From NCBI RefSeq assembly GCF_900166595.1, contig NZ_LT745763.1, positions 2,038,660 through 2,102,659 of the forward strand: DNA of 64,000 bases, written 5' to 3'. The DNA comes from Virgibacillus dokdonensis (GTDB taxonomy: Bacteria > Bacillota > Bacilli > Bacillales > Amphibacillaceae). The position numbers and the translations under genes are program-made. The notes under the pieces are model-generated. The model was not told where the DNA came from. It worked only from the letters and a program-made list of their open reading frames with translations, and did not search any database. Numbering within the stretch: position 1 is the first letter of the stretch; each line of letters begins with the position of its first letter. Of this stretch, positions 45,217 to 54,786 are shown in pieces.

Positions 45217-46368
45217 ATGCAGACAGTTACATTAATAGCTACCGCAGCGATGGGATTAGAGTCTGTTGTTGCAAAAGAAGTTAAAAATTTAGGTTATGAA
45301 GTACAAGTTGATAATGGAAAAGTAGAATTTGAGGCGCCTATAAACGCAATTCCTCGTTGTAATTTATGGCTTCGTTCTGCGGATCGAGTAAAATTATTAG
45401 TTGGTAAATTTAAAGCTACATCCTTTGATGATTTATTTGAGGGAACAAAGGCTTTACCCTGGGAAATTTACATTGATGAAGATGGTGAAATTCCTGTAAT
45501 AGGAAAATCTGTTCAATCAACATTACATAGTGTTCCTGATTGTCAAAAAATAGTCAAAAAGGCGCTCGTTGAAAGGATGAAATTAAAATATGGCATGATT
45601 TCTAAACTACCAGAAACGGGAGCAATGTATCGTGTCGAAATCGCCTTATTAAAAGATGAAGCAACACTTACGATCGATACTTCAGGCGTAGGTTTACATA
45701 AGCGAGGCTATCGAGTTGGACAAGGTGAGGCTCCGCTTAAAGAGACCCTTGCTGCTTCATTAGTATTATTAACCAATTGGCATCCAAATGAGACTTTCGT
45801 TGATCCATTTTGTGGTTCAGGTACTATCCCTATTGAAGCTGCAATGATTGGACAAAATATTGCTCCAGGTTTTAATCGTGAATTTTCATCCGAAGATTGG
45901 TCATTTGTTAAACAAAAGTATTGGGACAAAGCTTTTGAAGAAGCGGAGGATGTCGCTAATTATGATCAACCTTTAAATATTACTGGGACGGATATTGATC
46001 ATAAAATGATTAACGTTGCGAATAGAAATGCACTTGAAGCAGGGCTAGGGGAACTTATTCAATGGAAGCAAATGCAAGTTAGTGATCTTCACTTTAAACA
46101 GCCTAACGGTTATATTGTAAGCAATCCGCCTTATGGGCAGCGTCTCGGAGATCAAAAACAATCAACGAAAACAGCAAAACAACTTGGTGAAATCATAAGT
46201 AACCACCCTAGTTGGAGTGTTTATATAATAACGGCATATGATCATTTTGAAGCCGCTTTTGGTAAAAAAGCAACGAAGAAGCGAAAGTTGTTTAATGGCT
46301 ATATTCGAACAGACTATTATCAGTACTTCGGTCAGAAAGAAAGGGGAGATTCTGATGAAATTAAGTGA
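45217..46368 (+). CDS. ypsC: THUMP-domain class I methyltransferase, RlmL/YpsC family
   Basis: A 383-residue RNA methyltransferase, probably acting on guanine of 23S rRNA by analogy with RlmL. The N-terminal part (about residues 1-155) is ferredoxin-like plus THUMP, and the C-terminal part has the SAM motif DPFCGSGTIPIEAAMIG near residues 196-212 and the catalytic NPPYG near residue 306. ATG 45217 follows AAAGGA; the TTG at 45199 overlaps that site. Its last 14 bases overlap the next gene. Confidence 0.93.
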   Translation: MQTVTLIATAAMGLESVVAKEVKNLGYEVQVDNGKVEFEAPINAIPRCNLWLRSADRVKLLVGKFKATSFDDLFEGTKALPWEIYIDEDGEIPVIGKSVQSTLHSVPDCQKIVKKALVERMKLKYGMISKLPETGAMYRVEIALLKDEATLTIDTSGVGLHKRGYRVGQGEAPLKETLAASLVLLTNWHPNETFVDPFCGSGTIPIEAAMIGQNIAPGFNREFSSEDWSFVKQKYWDKAFEEAEDVANYDQPLNITGTDIDHKMINVANRNALEAGLGELIQWKQMQVSDLHFKQPNGYIVSNPPYGQRLGDQKQSTKTAKQLGEIISNHPSWSVYIITAYDHFEAAFGKKATKKRKLFNGYIRTDYYQYFGQKERGDSDEIK

Positions 46369-47851
46369 TAAAAAACAGCAATTTAAAAATTATTTAAAAG
46401 AAATAGATTATTATCGAGAGGCACTTTCCCTTATACATTGGGATATGCGTACGAAAATTCCAACTAAAGGAGTAGAGCAGCGTTCAGAAGTGGCAGGTTT
46501 TTTGGGAGAAAAAATTCACCAATTGCAGACATCGAAGCAAATGGAAGCATTTATTAAAGAACTTAAACCTAACGCTGATGATCCTATTCTTTTAAGAACA
46601 ATTGAAGTTTGTGAAGAAGAATATGAAAGAAATAAAAAAATTCCTCACAAGCTGTATAAAGATTTTATGATTACACAGACTAAATCTGAAGCAATTTGGC
46701 AACAAGCTAGAGAGACTGATGAATTTCATCTATTTCGACCCTATCTTAAAAAGTTAGTAGATTTCAACCGTGAATTCGCTTCTTATTGGGGATATGAAAC
46801 TAATATTTACGATGCTTTGCTACACAAATTTGAGCCAGGTATCACAGTGAACAAACTAGATCATGTATTTCCTAAATTACGCAGATCGTTACGCTCTATA
46901 TTAGAAAACGTACAAGCAAGTGGTGTAAAGCCTGATCCTAGCTTAATACAAGTTCATTTCCCTAAACAACAGCAAGTAGCTTTTACAGAGCAACTGCTTA
47001 AACAAATGGGCTATGACTTTACATCTGGGCGCTTAGATGAGACTGTTCATCCATTTGCTATTCCATTAAATCAAAATGACGTACGATTAACTACTCGTTA
47101 TGACGAAAATGATTTCCGAATGGCTGTATTTGGAACAATTCATGAAGGGGGACACGGCTTATACGAGCAAAATATTGACCCTCGTTTATCCCAAACACCA
47201 TTAGCGACTGGAACTTCTATGGGTATACATGAATCACAATCGTTATTTTGGGAAAATTTCATTGCCAGAAGTTATCCATTTTGGCAAAAGAATTACGACT
47301 TATTCTTGCAGTATGCTCCACATTCATTTCAAAATATAGATTTAGAGCAATTTTATCAAACAATCAACGAAGTGAAGCCATCTTTTATTCGAATTGAAGC
47401 AGATGAATTAACATATCCGCTACATATTATGATTCGATATGAGTTAGAAAAAGCACTTATGAATGAAGAAATCATAGTAGATGACTTACCTCATTTATGG
47501 AATGAAAAAATGAACGATTATTTAGGTATCACGCCGCCAACAGATAGGGAAGGTGTACTGCAAGATATTCATTGGGCAGGTGGTGATTTCGGGTACTTCC
47601 CATCTTACGCTTTAGGGTATATGTATGCAGCACAAATTTATCATACATTATCTAAAGACCTTCATGTAGAGAGCCTTATCCGAACTGGTGACCTTACTCC
47701 TATTAAAAGTTGGCTCGCCAATTCCATTCATCAATATGGAAAATTGAAAGAACCGCTGAAAGTTCTAACTGATGTAACGAACGAAACATTAAACCCTGAC
47801 TATTTAGTACAACATTTAGAAAAAAAATTCAAGGCTATTTATCAGTTTTAA
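46355..47851 (+). CDS. ypwA: M32 family metallocarboxypeptidase YpwA
   Basis: A thermostable-type zinc carboxypeptidase of 498 residues (501 in B. subtilis). The zinc motif HEGGH sits in FGTIHEGGHGLYEQN near residues 260-275, with the downstream HESQS and the third ligand region near residue 295; the family blocks DVRLTTRYDEN and GYMYAAQIYH are also present. I chose ATG 46355 after AAGGGGAG; the frame is open upstream inside ypsC but without a ribosome site. It overlaps ypsC by 14 bases, so translation is likely coupled. Confidence 0.94.
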   Translation: MKLSDKKQQFKNYLKEIDYYREALSLIHWDMRTKIPTKGVEQRSEVAGFLGEKIHQLQTSKQMEAFIKELKPNADDPILLRTIEVCEEEYERNKKIPHKLYKDFMITQTKSEAIWQQARETDEFHLFRPYLKKLVDFNREFASYWGYETNIYDALLHKFEPGITVNKLDHVFPKLRRSLRSILENVQASGVKPDPSLIQVHFPKQQQVAFTEQLLKQMGYDFTSGRLDETVHPFAIPLNQNDVRLTTRYDENDFRMAVFGTIHEGGHGLYEQNIDPRLSQTPLATGTSMGIHESQSLFWENFIARSYPFWQKNYDLFLQYAPHSFQNIDLEQFYQTINEVKPSFIRIEADELTYPLHIMIRYELEKALMNEEIIVDDLPHLWNEKMNDYLGITPPTDREGVLQDIHWAGGDFGYFPSYALGYMYAAQIYHTLSKDLHVESLIRTGDLTPIKSWLANSIHQYGKLKEPLKVLTDVTNETLNPDYLVQHLEKKFKAIYQF

Positions 47852-47974
47852 TCGTATAAAAGATGCTGTAAGTAGGTTTAAGTAACGGTGTGTGTTTTAG
47901 TATGCAATTACATTTTGGTCGATTAACAGGGGGAACAACGCTCACACGTCATGATTTGTAAAGGAGATTAAAGC

Positions 47975-49060
47975 ATGTCATATATTTGTTCCATTGGCTT
48001 GGGAATACCAGAGTATCGTCTAAGTCAACAACGTGTAAAAGAAATGGTTCAGGAAATTTTTCCTTATTCCAAGCGAGAAATTAACCGGCTACTCCCTGTT
48101 TTTGATCATGCACAAGTGGACGAAAGGCAGTTTGTAGTGGAAACTAATTGGTTTACAGAAAATCATTCCTTCCAAGAGCGCAACAATTTATTTATTGAAC
48201 TTGCTAAAGCGTATGCGTTAAAAGCCATTGATGATTGTTTACATCAGATGGCGTTTTTATCAAATCCTATTGATTACGAAGATATTGATATGATTATCTT
48301 TGTGTCAAGTACCGGTGTAGCAACCCCTTCATTAGATGTGCATGTAATGAATGAACGTCCTTTTCGACAAGATGTAAAGCGCATGCCTTTATGGGGATTA
48401 GGGTGCGCTGGAGGAGCTATTGGCTTAGCAAGAGCACACGATTGGTTGTCAGCAAACCCAGATAAATCTGCATTAGTTATTTGTTGTGAATTATGCAGCT
48501 TAACGTTTCAAAAAGGGGATCTGAAAAAAAGTAACCTGATAGGAACTGCTTTATTTGGTGACGGTATAGGGGCCGCAGTTATTGTTGGAGAAACATCTCC
48601 ATTAATTCAACATAGTAAAAATAAAGTACCACGTTTGCTGCAATCCGATTCTTATACTAAAAAGGACAGCATTTCGGTAATGGGATGGCAAATCACCGAA
48701 ACAGGATTTGAAGTGATTTTTTCCAAAAGCATTCCTGCGCTCGTACAAAGTTTTTGGAGGGAGCATGTACAGCTATTTTTTAATCAACACCAATTAAACG
48801 AAAATGCTATTGCTACTTTTATTGCCCATCCAGGAGGCAAGAAAGTTATAGAAGCGATGCAACATGTGTTGCAAGCAGATGTTGATAAATTTCGTCACTC
48901 TATTTCTGTACTAAGAAAACACGGTAATATGTCTTCAGCAACCGTTCTTTATGTACTTTATTCATGGATGAAGGAAGCACGATATACAAATGAAAAAAGT
49001 GTGCTCTCTGCACTTGGTCCAGGGTTCAGTTCGGAATTGATTTTAATGGAGTGGATGTAG
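47975..49060 (+). CDS. bpsA: Type III polyketide synthase (alkylpyrone synthase) BpsA
   Basis: BpsA-type enzymes condense long-chain acyl-CoA with malonyl-CoA to give triketide pyrones in bacilli. The 361-residue chalcone-synthase fold protein has the active-site cysteine in WGLGCAGGAIGLARAHDWL near residues 149-167, the histidine in FIAHPGGKKVIEAM near residue 285, and the asparagine in KHGNMSSATVLYVL near residue 318. The ATG follows AAAGGAG. The following methyltransferase gene is the known partner bpsB. Confidence 0.93.
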   Translation: MSYICSIGLGIPEYRLSQQRVKEMVQEIFPYSKREINRLLPVFDHAQVDERQFVVETNWFTENHSFQERNNLFIELAKAYALKAIDDCLHQMAFLSNPIDYEDIDMIIFVSSTGVATPSLDVHVMNERPFRQDVKRMPLWGLGCAGGAIGLARAHDWLSANPDKSALVICCELCSLTFQKGDLKKSNLIGTALFGDGIGAAVIVGETSPLIQHSKNKVPRLLQSDSYTKKDSISVMGWQITETGFEVIFSKSIPALVQSFWREHVQLFFNQHQLNENAIATFIAHPGGKKVIEAMQHVLQADVDKFRHSISVLRKHGNMSSATVLYVLYSWMKEARYTNEKSVLSALGPGFSSELILMEWM

Positions 49061-49062
49061 TA

Positions 49063-49569
49063 ATGCCAATTTTTATGTGGATTATTTTGTCGGTGATTAT
49101 AATACAGCGACTAGTAGAGCTGGCTATTGCACGTAGTAATGAGCAATGGATGAAACAAAGAGGAGCCATTGAAAAAGGAAAGAAACACTATAAATGGTTT
49201 ATTATTATCCATACATTGTTTTTCTTGTCTCTCATTGCGGAAATTATTTTTCGTAATCAACAAAGCTTTTCCTTTAACTATGTTCTATTTGCTGCTTTTA
49301 TAATTACCCAAATTGGCCGTATTTGGTGTATTACAACATTGGGTAGATTTTGGAACACCAAAATAATCATTGCACCGCAATTTGACGTTATTAAGCGAGG
49401 TCCATATAAATACGTAAAACATCCTAACTACATTATTGTTGGTGTAGAATTGTTTGTCATTCCTTTACTGTTTGGTGCGTGGTTTACAGCGATATTATTT
49501 CCAATTCTACATGTGTTATTATTATATGTACGCATTCCCGTAGAAGAAAAAGCTGTTTATGGGCATTAG
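49063..49569 (+). CDS. bpsB: Isoprenylcysteine carboxyl methyltransferase family protein BpsB
   Basis: In B. subtilis BpsB (YpbQ) methylates alkylpyrones made by BpsA. The 168-residue integral membrane protein has about four helices and the ICMT family block KYVKHPNYIIVGVELFVIPL near residues 116-135, with IPVEEKA close to the C-terminus. ATG 49063 is two bases after the bpsA stop; GGAGTGG inside bpsA is the ribosome site. The two genes form one unit. Confidence 0.9.
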   Translation: MPIFMWIILSVIIIQRLVELAIARSNEQWMKQRGAIEKGKKHYKWFIIIHTLFFLSLIAEIIFRNQQSFSFNYVLFAAFIITQIGRIWCITTLGRFWNTKIIIAPQFDVIKRGPYKYVKHPNYIIVGVELFVIPLLFGAWFTAILFPILHVLLLYVRIPVEEKAVYGH

Positions 49570-49605
49570 ATACACTTATAATTTCCTATAGTGCTTAAAA
49601 TAAAT

Positions 49606-49645
49606 AAAATGTTCCACTTATATGAAAGTGGAACATTTTATATAG
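49606..49645. terminator. Bidirectional terminator between bpsB and the queuosine transporter
   Basis: AAAATGTTCCACTT (49606-49619) and AAGTGGAACATTTT (49626-49639) form a perfect 14-bp stem with a 6-base loop between two convergent genes. Confidence 0.85.
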
Positions 49646-49711
49646 TGAATATGAATGGATTTATTTAGGTTATGCTCAAAAGAGCGGCTTTTTACTAAAA
49701 TTGTATAAAAG

Positions 49712-50386
49712 TTAGTCATGATTCATTTTTTTAGCTATATACATAAATGGCGTATCCATAATGGCTACAATAAACTTAATGATATAAGTAGTAATGAAAA
49801 TTTCAAAAAATATTTCTGTTGGATAGCTTCCATAAAAAGCGATACTGCAAAATACGACCGTGTCCAATAATTGGCTAACACCTGTACTTCCATTGTTACG
49901 GATCCATAGATGCTTGTCAGCAGGAAACATCTTCCTAAATTTATCATAAATCCAAACGTCGAATGACTGGCTGATGATATAAGCTGCTAGACTTCCAGCA
50001 ACCACCCTAGGAATTAAATCAAATATAGTTGTTAATGATTCATGAGCGATGTCGTCTGCACCAGGTTGAAACGTCAGGGCTATTTGCATAAAGATGGTCA
50101 TCGCTAATAGCGTAGCAAACCCCATCCAAACCGCTTTTTTCGCTTCATCTTTTCCATGCTTTTCGTTAATAATATCTGTTGCCAAATAAGCTGTCCCATA
50201 TAGAATGTTACCAAGTGTAGCAGTCAGACCAAAAAGTTCGACAGTCTTTAAAACTTGGATGTTTGCAATAATTGTAGCCATTCCAATCCAAACATAAAGA
50301 CCTATTTTTCCAAACAGACGATAAAACAATAATAGCATGGAAAAATTTACGATAGCGAAGATAATCCAAATTATTTCGTTCGTCAC
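49712..50386 (-). CDS. Queuosine precursor transporter, YhhQ/YpdP family
   Basis: A 224-residue membrane protein of the YhhQ (DUF165, vitamin uptake-like) family, which imports queuosine precursors such as preQ0 or preQ1. It has about six hydrophobic segments, with the family blocks TLGNILYGTAYLATDIINEK near residues 58-77, GKDEAKKAVWMGF, and WIRNNGSTGVSQLLDTVVF near residue 160. The start is GTG at 50386; AAGGAGG seven bases upstream is part of the riboswitch. Regulation by preQ1 agrees with the proposed substrate. Confidence 0.93.
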   Translation of the reverse strand: MTNEIIWIIFAIVNFSMLLLFYRLFGKIGLYVWIGMATIIANIQVLKTVELFGLTATLGNILYGTAYLATDIINEKHGKDEAKKAVWMGFATLLAMTIFMQIALTFQPGADDIAHESLTTIFDLIPRVVAGSLAAYIISQSFDVWIYDKFRKMFPADKHLWIRNNGSTGVSQLLDTVVFCSIAFYGSYPTEIFFEIFITTYIIKFIVAIMDTPFMYIAKKMNHD

Positions 50387-50392
50387 ATAAAT

Positions 50393-50433
50393 TCCTCCTT
50401 AGTTTTGATAACGCGGGAGTTCTCGAACCGCGA
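50393..50433 (-). promoter_or_regulatory. preQ1 class I riboswitch
   Basis: On the minus strand the leader reads CGCGG, TTCGAGAACT, CCCGCG, then TTATCAAAACTAAGGAGG. This matches the preQ1-I pattern of a short P1 hairpin with a UUC-purine-rich loop, a 3' C-strand, and an A-rich tail that folds back (AAAACUAAGG). The tail includes the Shine-Dalgarno of the transporter gene, so binding preQ1 should block translation. The downstream gene is a queuosine-precursor transporter, the expected target. Confidence 0.9.
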
Positions 50434-50447
50434 AAAACACAAATGAT

Positions 50448-50476
50448 ATTATACGCCGCAAAGAACTAAAATGCAA
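50448..50476 (-). promoter_or_regulatory. Promoter of the queuosine transporter gene
   Basis: On the minus strand TTGCAT (50476-50471) and TATAAT (50453-50448) are 17 bases apart, placing the start a few bases before the riboswitch. Confidence 0.7.
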
Positions 50477-50585
50477 TTATTAATTGTGTATCTCCTGATT
50501 CAAGTAGTAAAAGGTGGCACATTTTCTTATATAAAATTAAAATACTAAAAAAAGTTTTAATTTAAAAAACGATTAATATGTGAGT

Positions 50586-52322
50586 TTATTGTTCTGATGA
50601 TGAAAGAGATACATTATTATTTTGTTTAAAAGCTTTACATGAGGTTCTATTTTCTTTAGAGCATATAGAACACTTGCTAACTTCAATGAGTTGTAGTCCA
50701 TAATTAACTGCTTCTTCTGAACGATGAAAGATATGATGTTCCCCAATTTTATACAAAAGACCACTTGCCTTTAGCATAGCCGTTACATCTGAATTTGCTT
50801 CTGAGATAATAATTGTTCCACCCATATTTTTAAAATCGGTAACTAGAGAGTCTAAATTAGCTGCGCCTGTGGCATCTAAAATAGAAACATGCTTCATTTT
50901 TAAAATTAGTACCGTTGGACGCTGATTGATGCACCGTGTAATGATAGATTCAAACTTGTCTGCAGCACCAAAGAATAACGCTCCACCAACAGTATAAAAT
51001 GAAAGTTTGGGGCATGTGGAGCTTAACGTGTCCAAATGATTACCATGTGTTGTGTCTTTGACTTTATCAGGAATAACTTTTTCTACTTGCAACACTTCGC
51101 TCATCCGCTTTATGAACGAAACCATTGCAAGTAATAGACCAATTTGTACAGCTGTCGTAAGATTAACAAATACAGTTAATAGAAAAGTAACTACTAGTAC
51201 AAGTGAATCGCCTGTTTTTAATTTAAGTATATGTATAAACGATTTATATTCACTCATATTATAGGCGACGATCATTAAAATAGGCGCCATACTTGCTAGA
51301 GGTATGTTCGATGCAAATGGTGCAAATAACAATAGAATTAATAAGACAAAAACACTTTGAAATATTCCTGAGAACGGACTAATTGCTCCACTTTTAATAT
51401 TCGTAGCTGTTCTAGCTATAGCACCTGTTGCTGGGATTCCGCCAAACATGGGAGTGACCATATTAGCAATTCCTTGGCCAACTAATTCTCGATTGGAGTT
51501 ATGCTTTGTCCCTGTCATTCCATCAGATACAACCGCAGATAATAGTGATTCTATTCCTCCAAGCATTGCAATCACAAAAGCAGGTTGCCAAAGCTCAGCA
51601 ATAGTTCCCCAAGTTATTTCTGGCATTCGAAAGCTAGGTAAAGATTGAGGGATACCACCAAAGGATGTACCAATGGTTGCTACTTCAGAAGGATATAGCA
51701 GCATGGCGACAGCAGTTGGTAAAATTAATGCAACAAGTAGAATAGGAACCTTTGGAAGAATCTTTGGGATAAAGATGATGGCGAAAAGACCTATAAATGC
51801 TGTACATACGCTATACCAATTAATAAAAGCAATATTATCTATAATTTGCATCATATTCTCATGAAAATATTGCTTTTTGTCAAGTTCCTCAAGACCGAGA
51901 AAATTACCAATTTGACCACTAAATATAATAACAGCAATTCCCGATGTAAATCCGATAGTTACTGATCTAGGAATGAATTGAATCAATTTCCCAAATTTTA
52001 ATATCCCCATTAACAAAAGTATAAATCCAGCCAAAAATCCGGCAACTAATAACTTTTCATAGCCGTACTCTAATACAATAGCAAGTAATATTGGAATAAA
52101 TGCTCCCGTTGGACCAGCAATTTGAAATCTGGAACCTCCAAATAAAGCTACGAAAAGCCCTGCAAAAATGGTTGTGTATAACCCATACTCAGGTTTAACA
52201 CCAGAGGCAATAGCAAACGCCATCCCAAGTGGAATGGCTACAATCCCTACTGTTAAACCTGCAATCATGTCACGCTTTATATCTACTAATGAAAAACTGT
52301 TGAAACGATTGTCTTTAAACAA
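50586..52322 (-). CDS. SulP family anion transporter with STAS domain
   Basis: A 578-residue permease of the SLC26/SulP family; typical substrates are sulfate, bicarbonate or dicarboxylates, and the substrate here cannot be told. The N-terminal part has the Sulfate_transp pattern with DMIAGLTVGIVAIPLGMAFA near residues 14-33 and about 11-14 membrane helices. The STAS domain near residues 435-545 contains ILDATGAANLDSLV. The C-terminus has a CSICSKENRTSC cluster of cysteines, which is unusual. The start is TTG 52322 with AAGGAGAG upstream. Confidence 0.92.
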   Translation of the reverse strand: MFKDNRFNSFSLVDIKRDMIAGLTVGIVAIPLGMAFAIASGVKPEYGLYTTIFAGLFVALFGGSRFQIAGPTGAFIPILLAIVLEYGYEKLLVAGFLAGFILLLMGILKFGKLIQFIPRSVTIGFTSGIAVIIFSGQIGNFLGLEELDKKQYFHENMMQIIDNIAFINWYSVCTAFIGLFAIIFIPKILPKVPILLVALILPTAVAMLLYPSEVATIGTSFGGIPQSLPSFRMPEITWGTIAELWQPAFVIAMLGGIESLLSAVVSDGMTGTKHNSNRELVGQGIANMVTPMFGGIPATGAIARTATNIKSGAISPFSGIFQSVFVLLILLLFAPFASNIPLASMAPILMIVAYNMSEYKSFIHILKLKTGDSLVLVVTFLLTVFVNLTTAVQIGLLLAMVSFIKRMSEVLQVEKVIPDKVKDTTHGNHLDTLSSTCPKLSFYTVGGALFFGAADKFESIITRCINQRPTVLILKMKHVSILDATGAANLDSLVTDFKNMGGTIIISEANSDVTAMLKASGLLYKIGEHHIFHRSEEAVNYGLQLIEVSKCSICSKENRTSCKAFKQNNNVSLSSSEQ

Positions 52323-52542
52323 ATAATCTGATCTCTCCTTAAAATAAATTTTTAAAGCATTAAGAAATAAACCACTAAATTGGTAGAGAATTAGATTTAG
52401 CTTTTGGAGTTAGGTTTTTCTGAAGCAGGAAGGAACATGTGCGTTCACGAAAAAAGCCACTCTCCCTCAGTAGAGTGACAACATCTAATAAATTATTCGT
52501 TAGAAAAACTTGGCTTGTCACCAAGTATTAGCTGCGGATAGT

Positions 52543-52579
52543 GCAAAAAAAGCGGTAATCTAACGAAAAGATTACCGCT
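52543..52579 (-). terminator. Terminator of the cold-shock gene
   Basis: AGCGGTAATCT (52551-52561) and AGATTACCGCT (52569-52579) form an 11-bp perfect stem; on the minus strand it is followed by seven T. Confidence 0.85.
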
Positions 52580-52599
52580 ATATCTATGAGGTACGTTCG

Positions 52600-52800
52600 T
52601 TATTTTTTTACAACATTAGCTGCTTGTGGTCCGCGTTCACCTTCAACGATATCAAAAGAAACTTCTTGGCCTTCTTCAAGTGTTTTAAAACCTTCTTCTT
52701 GAATTGCTGAGTAATGTACAAAGACATCGTTTCCTTCTTCTTGCTGAATAAATCCATATCCTTTTTCAGCGTTAAACCATTTTACTACTCCGTTTTCCAT
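52600..52800 (-). CDS. csp: Cold-shock protein, CspA/CspB family
   Basis: A 66-residue single-stranded nucleic acid binding protein that acts as RNA chaperone. It has the RNP1 motif KGYGFIQ (residues 13-19) and RNP2 DVFVHY (residues 25-30), and ends [10 protein letters not shown]. It is an independent gene with its own promoter about 165 bases upstream, a long leader and a strong terminator. Which of the csp paralogues it corresponds to cannot be decided. Confidence 0.96.
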   Translation of the reverse strand: MENGVVKWFNAEKGYGFIQQEEGNDVFVHYSAIQEEGFKTLEEGQEVSFDIVEGERGPQAANVVKK

Positions 52801-52871
52801 CTAATTAATCCTCCTAAAATGCTTCACGTTCCCTTTGAAAAACGTGGTAATGCAAAGCAGATAACAGAACA

Positions 52872-52935
52872 TAAAAATAGACAGCCTCTATAGAAGTGTA
52901 GGATCACTTTACACCCACTTCTATGGAAGCTGCCT
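52872..52935 (-). promoter_or_regulatory. Terminator-like hairpin in the cold-shock leader
   Basis: On the minus strand AGGCAGCTTCCATAGAAGTG pairs with CACTTCTATAGAGGCTGTCT, with GTGTAAA and TACAC extending the stem inside, and is followed at once by ATTTTTAT. The predicted transcript starts near 52966, so this hairpin occupies about +30 to +95, upstream of the csp start at 52800. A second short hairpin (ACGTT / AACGT) lies just before the ribosome site. The structure could act as an attenuator or temperature-sensing leader. Confidence 0.55.
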
Positions 52936-52972
52936 GCATGAATGAATCCGTACATCTTCTTTGCTTGATTCT

Positions 52973-53001
52973 AATATAGCTTATTTATGTAACTTCGTCA
53001 A
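52973..53001 (-). promoter_or_regulatory. Promoter of the cold-shock gene
   Basis: On the minus strand TTGACG (53001-52996) and TATATT (52978-52973) are 17 bases apart. This gives a 5' leader of about 165 bases, typical in length for cold-shock genes. Confidence 0.7.
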
Positions 53002-53069
53002 GGAAAGTAAGGACGATAACTCGACATTTTTTATGTTTCCAGTTATGATTTAAATGTATTAAATAAGCA

Positions 53070-53084
53070 ATGAAAACGATTACT
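53070..53084 (+). promoter_or_regulatory. Candidate CcpA cre site upstream of fhs
   Basis: ATGAAAACGATTACT agrees at every position with the cre consensus WTGNAANCGNWNNCW. It lies 32 bases before the fhs start codon, in the divergent region between csp and fhs. A site downstream of the promoter would fit repression by CcpA. Confidence 0.5.
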
Positions 53085-53115
53085 TAAACATCAAATTGAA
53101 AGGGGTCATACTATA

Positions 53116-54786
53116 ATGAATAAGGATATTGAAATTGCCCAACAAACACCGTTAGAGCCAATACATAACATTGCAGAGCAACTTCAACTAACTTCAGAGG
53201 ATTGGGAACCATATGGACATTCAAAAGCTAAGCTGTCAGCAACCTTATTTGAGAAATTAAAACAAAAGAAAAGCGGAAAGATCATTTTAGTCACATCAAT
53301 TAATCCAACACCCGCAGGAGAAGGAAAATCAACAGTTACGGTTGGACTTGGACAAGCATTAAACCAAATGAGAAAGAATGCAATTATTACACTTCGCGAG
53401 CCTTCACTAGGTCCAGTTATGGGAATTAAAGGTGGGGCAGCTGGAGGAGGTTATTCCCAAGTTTTACCGATGGAAGATATTAATTTGCATTTTACTGGGG
53501 ATATTCATGCTATAACTACAGCAAATAACGCTTTAGCTGCATTGATTGACAATCATATTCATCAAGGCAATGAATTACAAATTGACCCAAGAAAGATTGA
53601 ATGGAAACGAGTAGTAGATATGAATGATCGCGCTCTAAGGCAGATCGTTGTTGGTCTAGGTGGAGCAAAACAAGGAGTTCCTCGAGAAGATGGTTTCAAT
53701 ATTACCGTTGCATCTGAAATTATGGCTATACTCTGCTTAGCCACCGATGTACAAAATTTAAAAGAAAGGCTTCGTTCAATCGTTATCGGCTATACATTCG
53801 ATCATCAGCCTGTCACAGTTAGCGATTTGAAAGTAGAAGGTGCATTAACTCTGTTATTAAAAGACGCAATAAAACCAAACCTTGTACAAACGACAGAAAA
53901 CACACCTGCTATTATTCATGGCGGCCCATTTGCTAATATCGCTCATGGCTGTAATAGCATTATTGCAACAAAAATGGCGGCTAAATTGGCAGATTATACA
54001 ATAACAGAAGCTGGGTTTGGGGCGGATTTAGGAGCTGAAAAGTATTTTCATATTAAATCTCATGCAGGTAATATTGATACCTCAGCTGTTGTCATCGTCG
54101 CTACTGTACGTGCGCTAAAAATGCACGGCGGCGTTACAAAAGATAGGTTGATGGAGGAAAACATCACAGCTTTAGAGGCTGGCATGGATAATTTACAGAA
54201 ACATATTGAAACCATTCAGGCTTTCAATGTACCATTTGTTGTAGCAATTAATCAATTTCCAACCGATACAAAGCAGGAAACATCATTTATTCAGCAATGG
54301 TGTGAAGCGCGAGGTTATGATGTTGCGCTAACCACTGTATGGGCTCATGGAGGAAAAGGAGGAATAGAGTTAGCTAAAAAAGTAATCGCTAAAGCAAATA
54401 ATTCTCATTCTTCTTTTCAACCTTTATATGACATAAACGAGTCCTTGGAAAACAAATTAAGAATAGTAGCTCAGAAAGTATATGGGGCAGATGATATTGA
54501 AATAACAAAGGGAGCCCGTAAACAATTACGTTTTTTCCAAGAACAAGGTTGGAGTAATTTGCCTGTCTGTATGGCTAAAAACCAATATTCATTATCAGAT
54601 GACCCAACGTTATTAGGGAGACCAACAGGTTTTACTATTACAATTAGAGAGCTTCGAGCATCTATTGGGGCCGGATTTATTGTCGCTTTAACTGGTGACG
54701 TGATGACAATGCCAGGGCTTCCTGCCAAACCGGCTGCTTTAGGAATGGATGTAGGGGAAGATGGACGAGCAAAAGGATTATTCTAA
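53116..54786 (+). CDS. fhs: Formate-tetrahydrofolate ligase
   Basis: Fhs makes 10-formyltetrahydrofolate from formate, ATP and tetrahydrofolate, feeding one-carbon units into purine synthesis. The 556-residue product has the P-loop [20 protein letters not shown] near residues 62-81, the [21 protein letters not shown] segment (glycine-rich, near residue 97) and [11 protein letters not shown] near the C-terminus. The ATG follows GAAAGGGG. The last base of its stop codon is the first base of the next gene. B. subtilis 168 lacks fhs, as far as I recall, so it is an addition relative to that strain. Confidence 0.96.
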   Translation: MNKDIEIAQQTPLEPIHNIAEQLQLTSEDWEPYGHSKAKLSATLFEKLKQKKSGKIILVTSINPTPAGEGKSTVTVGLGQALNQMRKNAIITLREPSLGPVMGIKGGAAGGGYSQVLPMEDINLHFTGDIHAITTANNALAALIDNHIHQGNELQIDPRKIEWKRVVDMNDRALRQIVVGLGGAKQGVPREDGFNITVASEIMAILCLATDVQNLKERLRSIVIGYTFDHQPVTVSDLKVEGALTLLLKDAIKPNLVQTTENTPAIIHGGPFANIAHGCNSIIATKMAAKLADYTITEAGFGADLGAEKYFHIKSHAGNIDTSAVVIVATVRALKMHGGVTKDRLMEENITALEAGMDNLQKHIETIQAFNVPFVVAINQFPTDTKQETSFIQQWCEARGYDVALTTVWAHGGKGGIELAKKVIAKANNSHSSFQPLYDINESLENKLRIVAQKVYGADDIEITKGARKQLRFFQEQGWSNLPVCMAKNQYSLSDDPTLLGRPTGFTITIRELRASIGAGFIVALTGDVMTMPGLPAKPAALGMDVGEDGRAKGLF

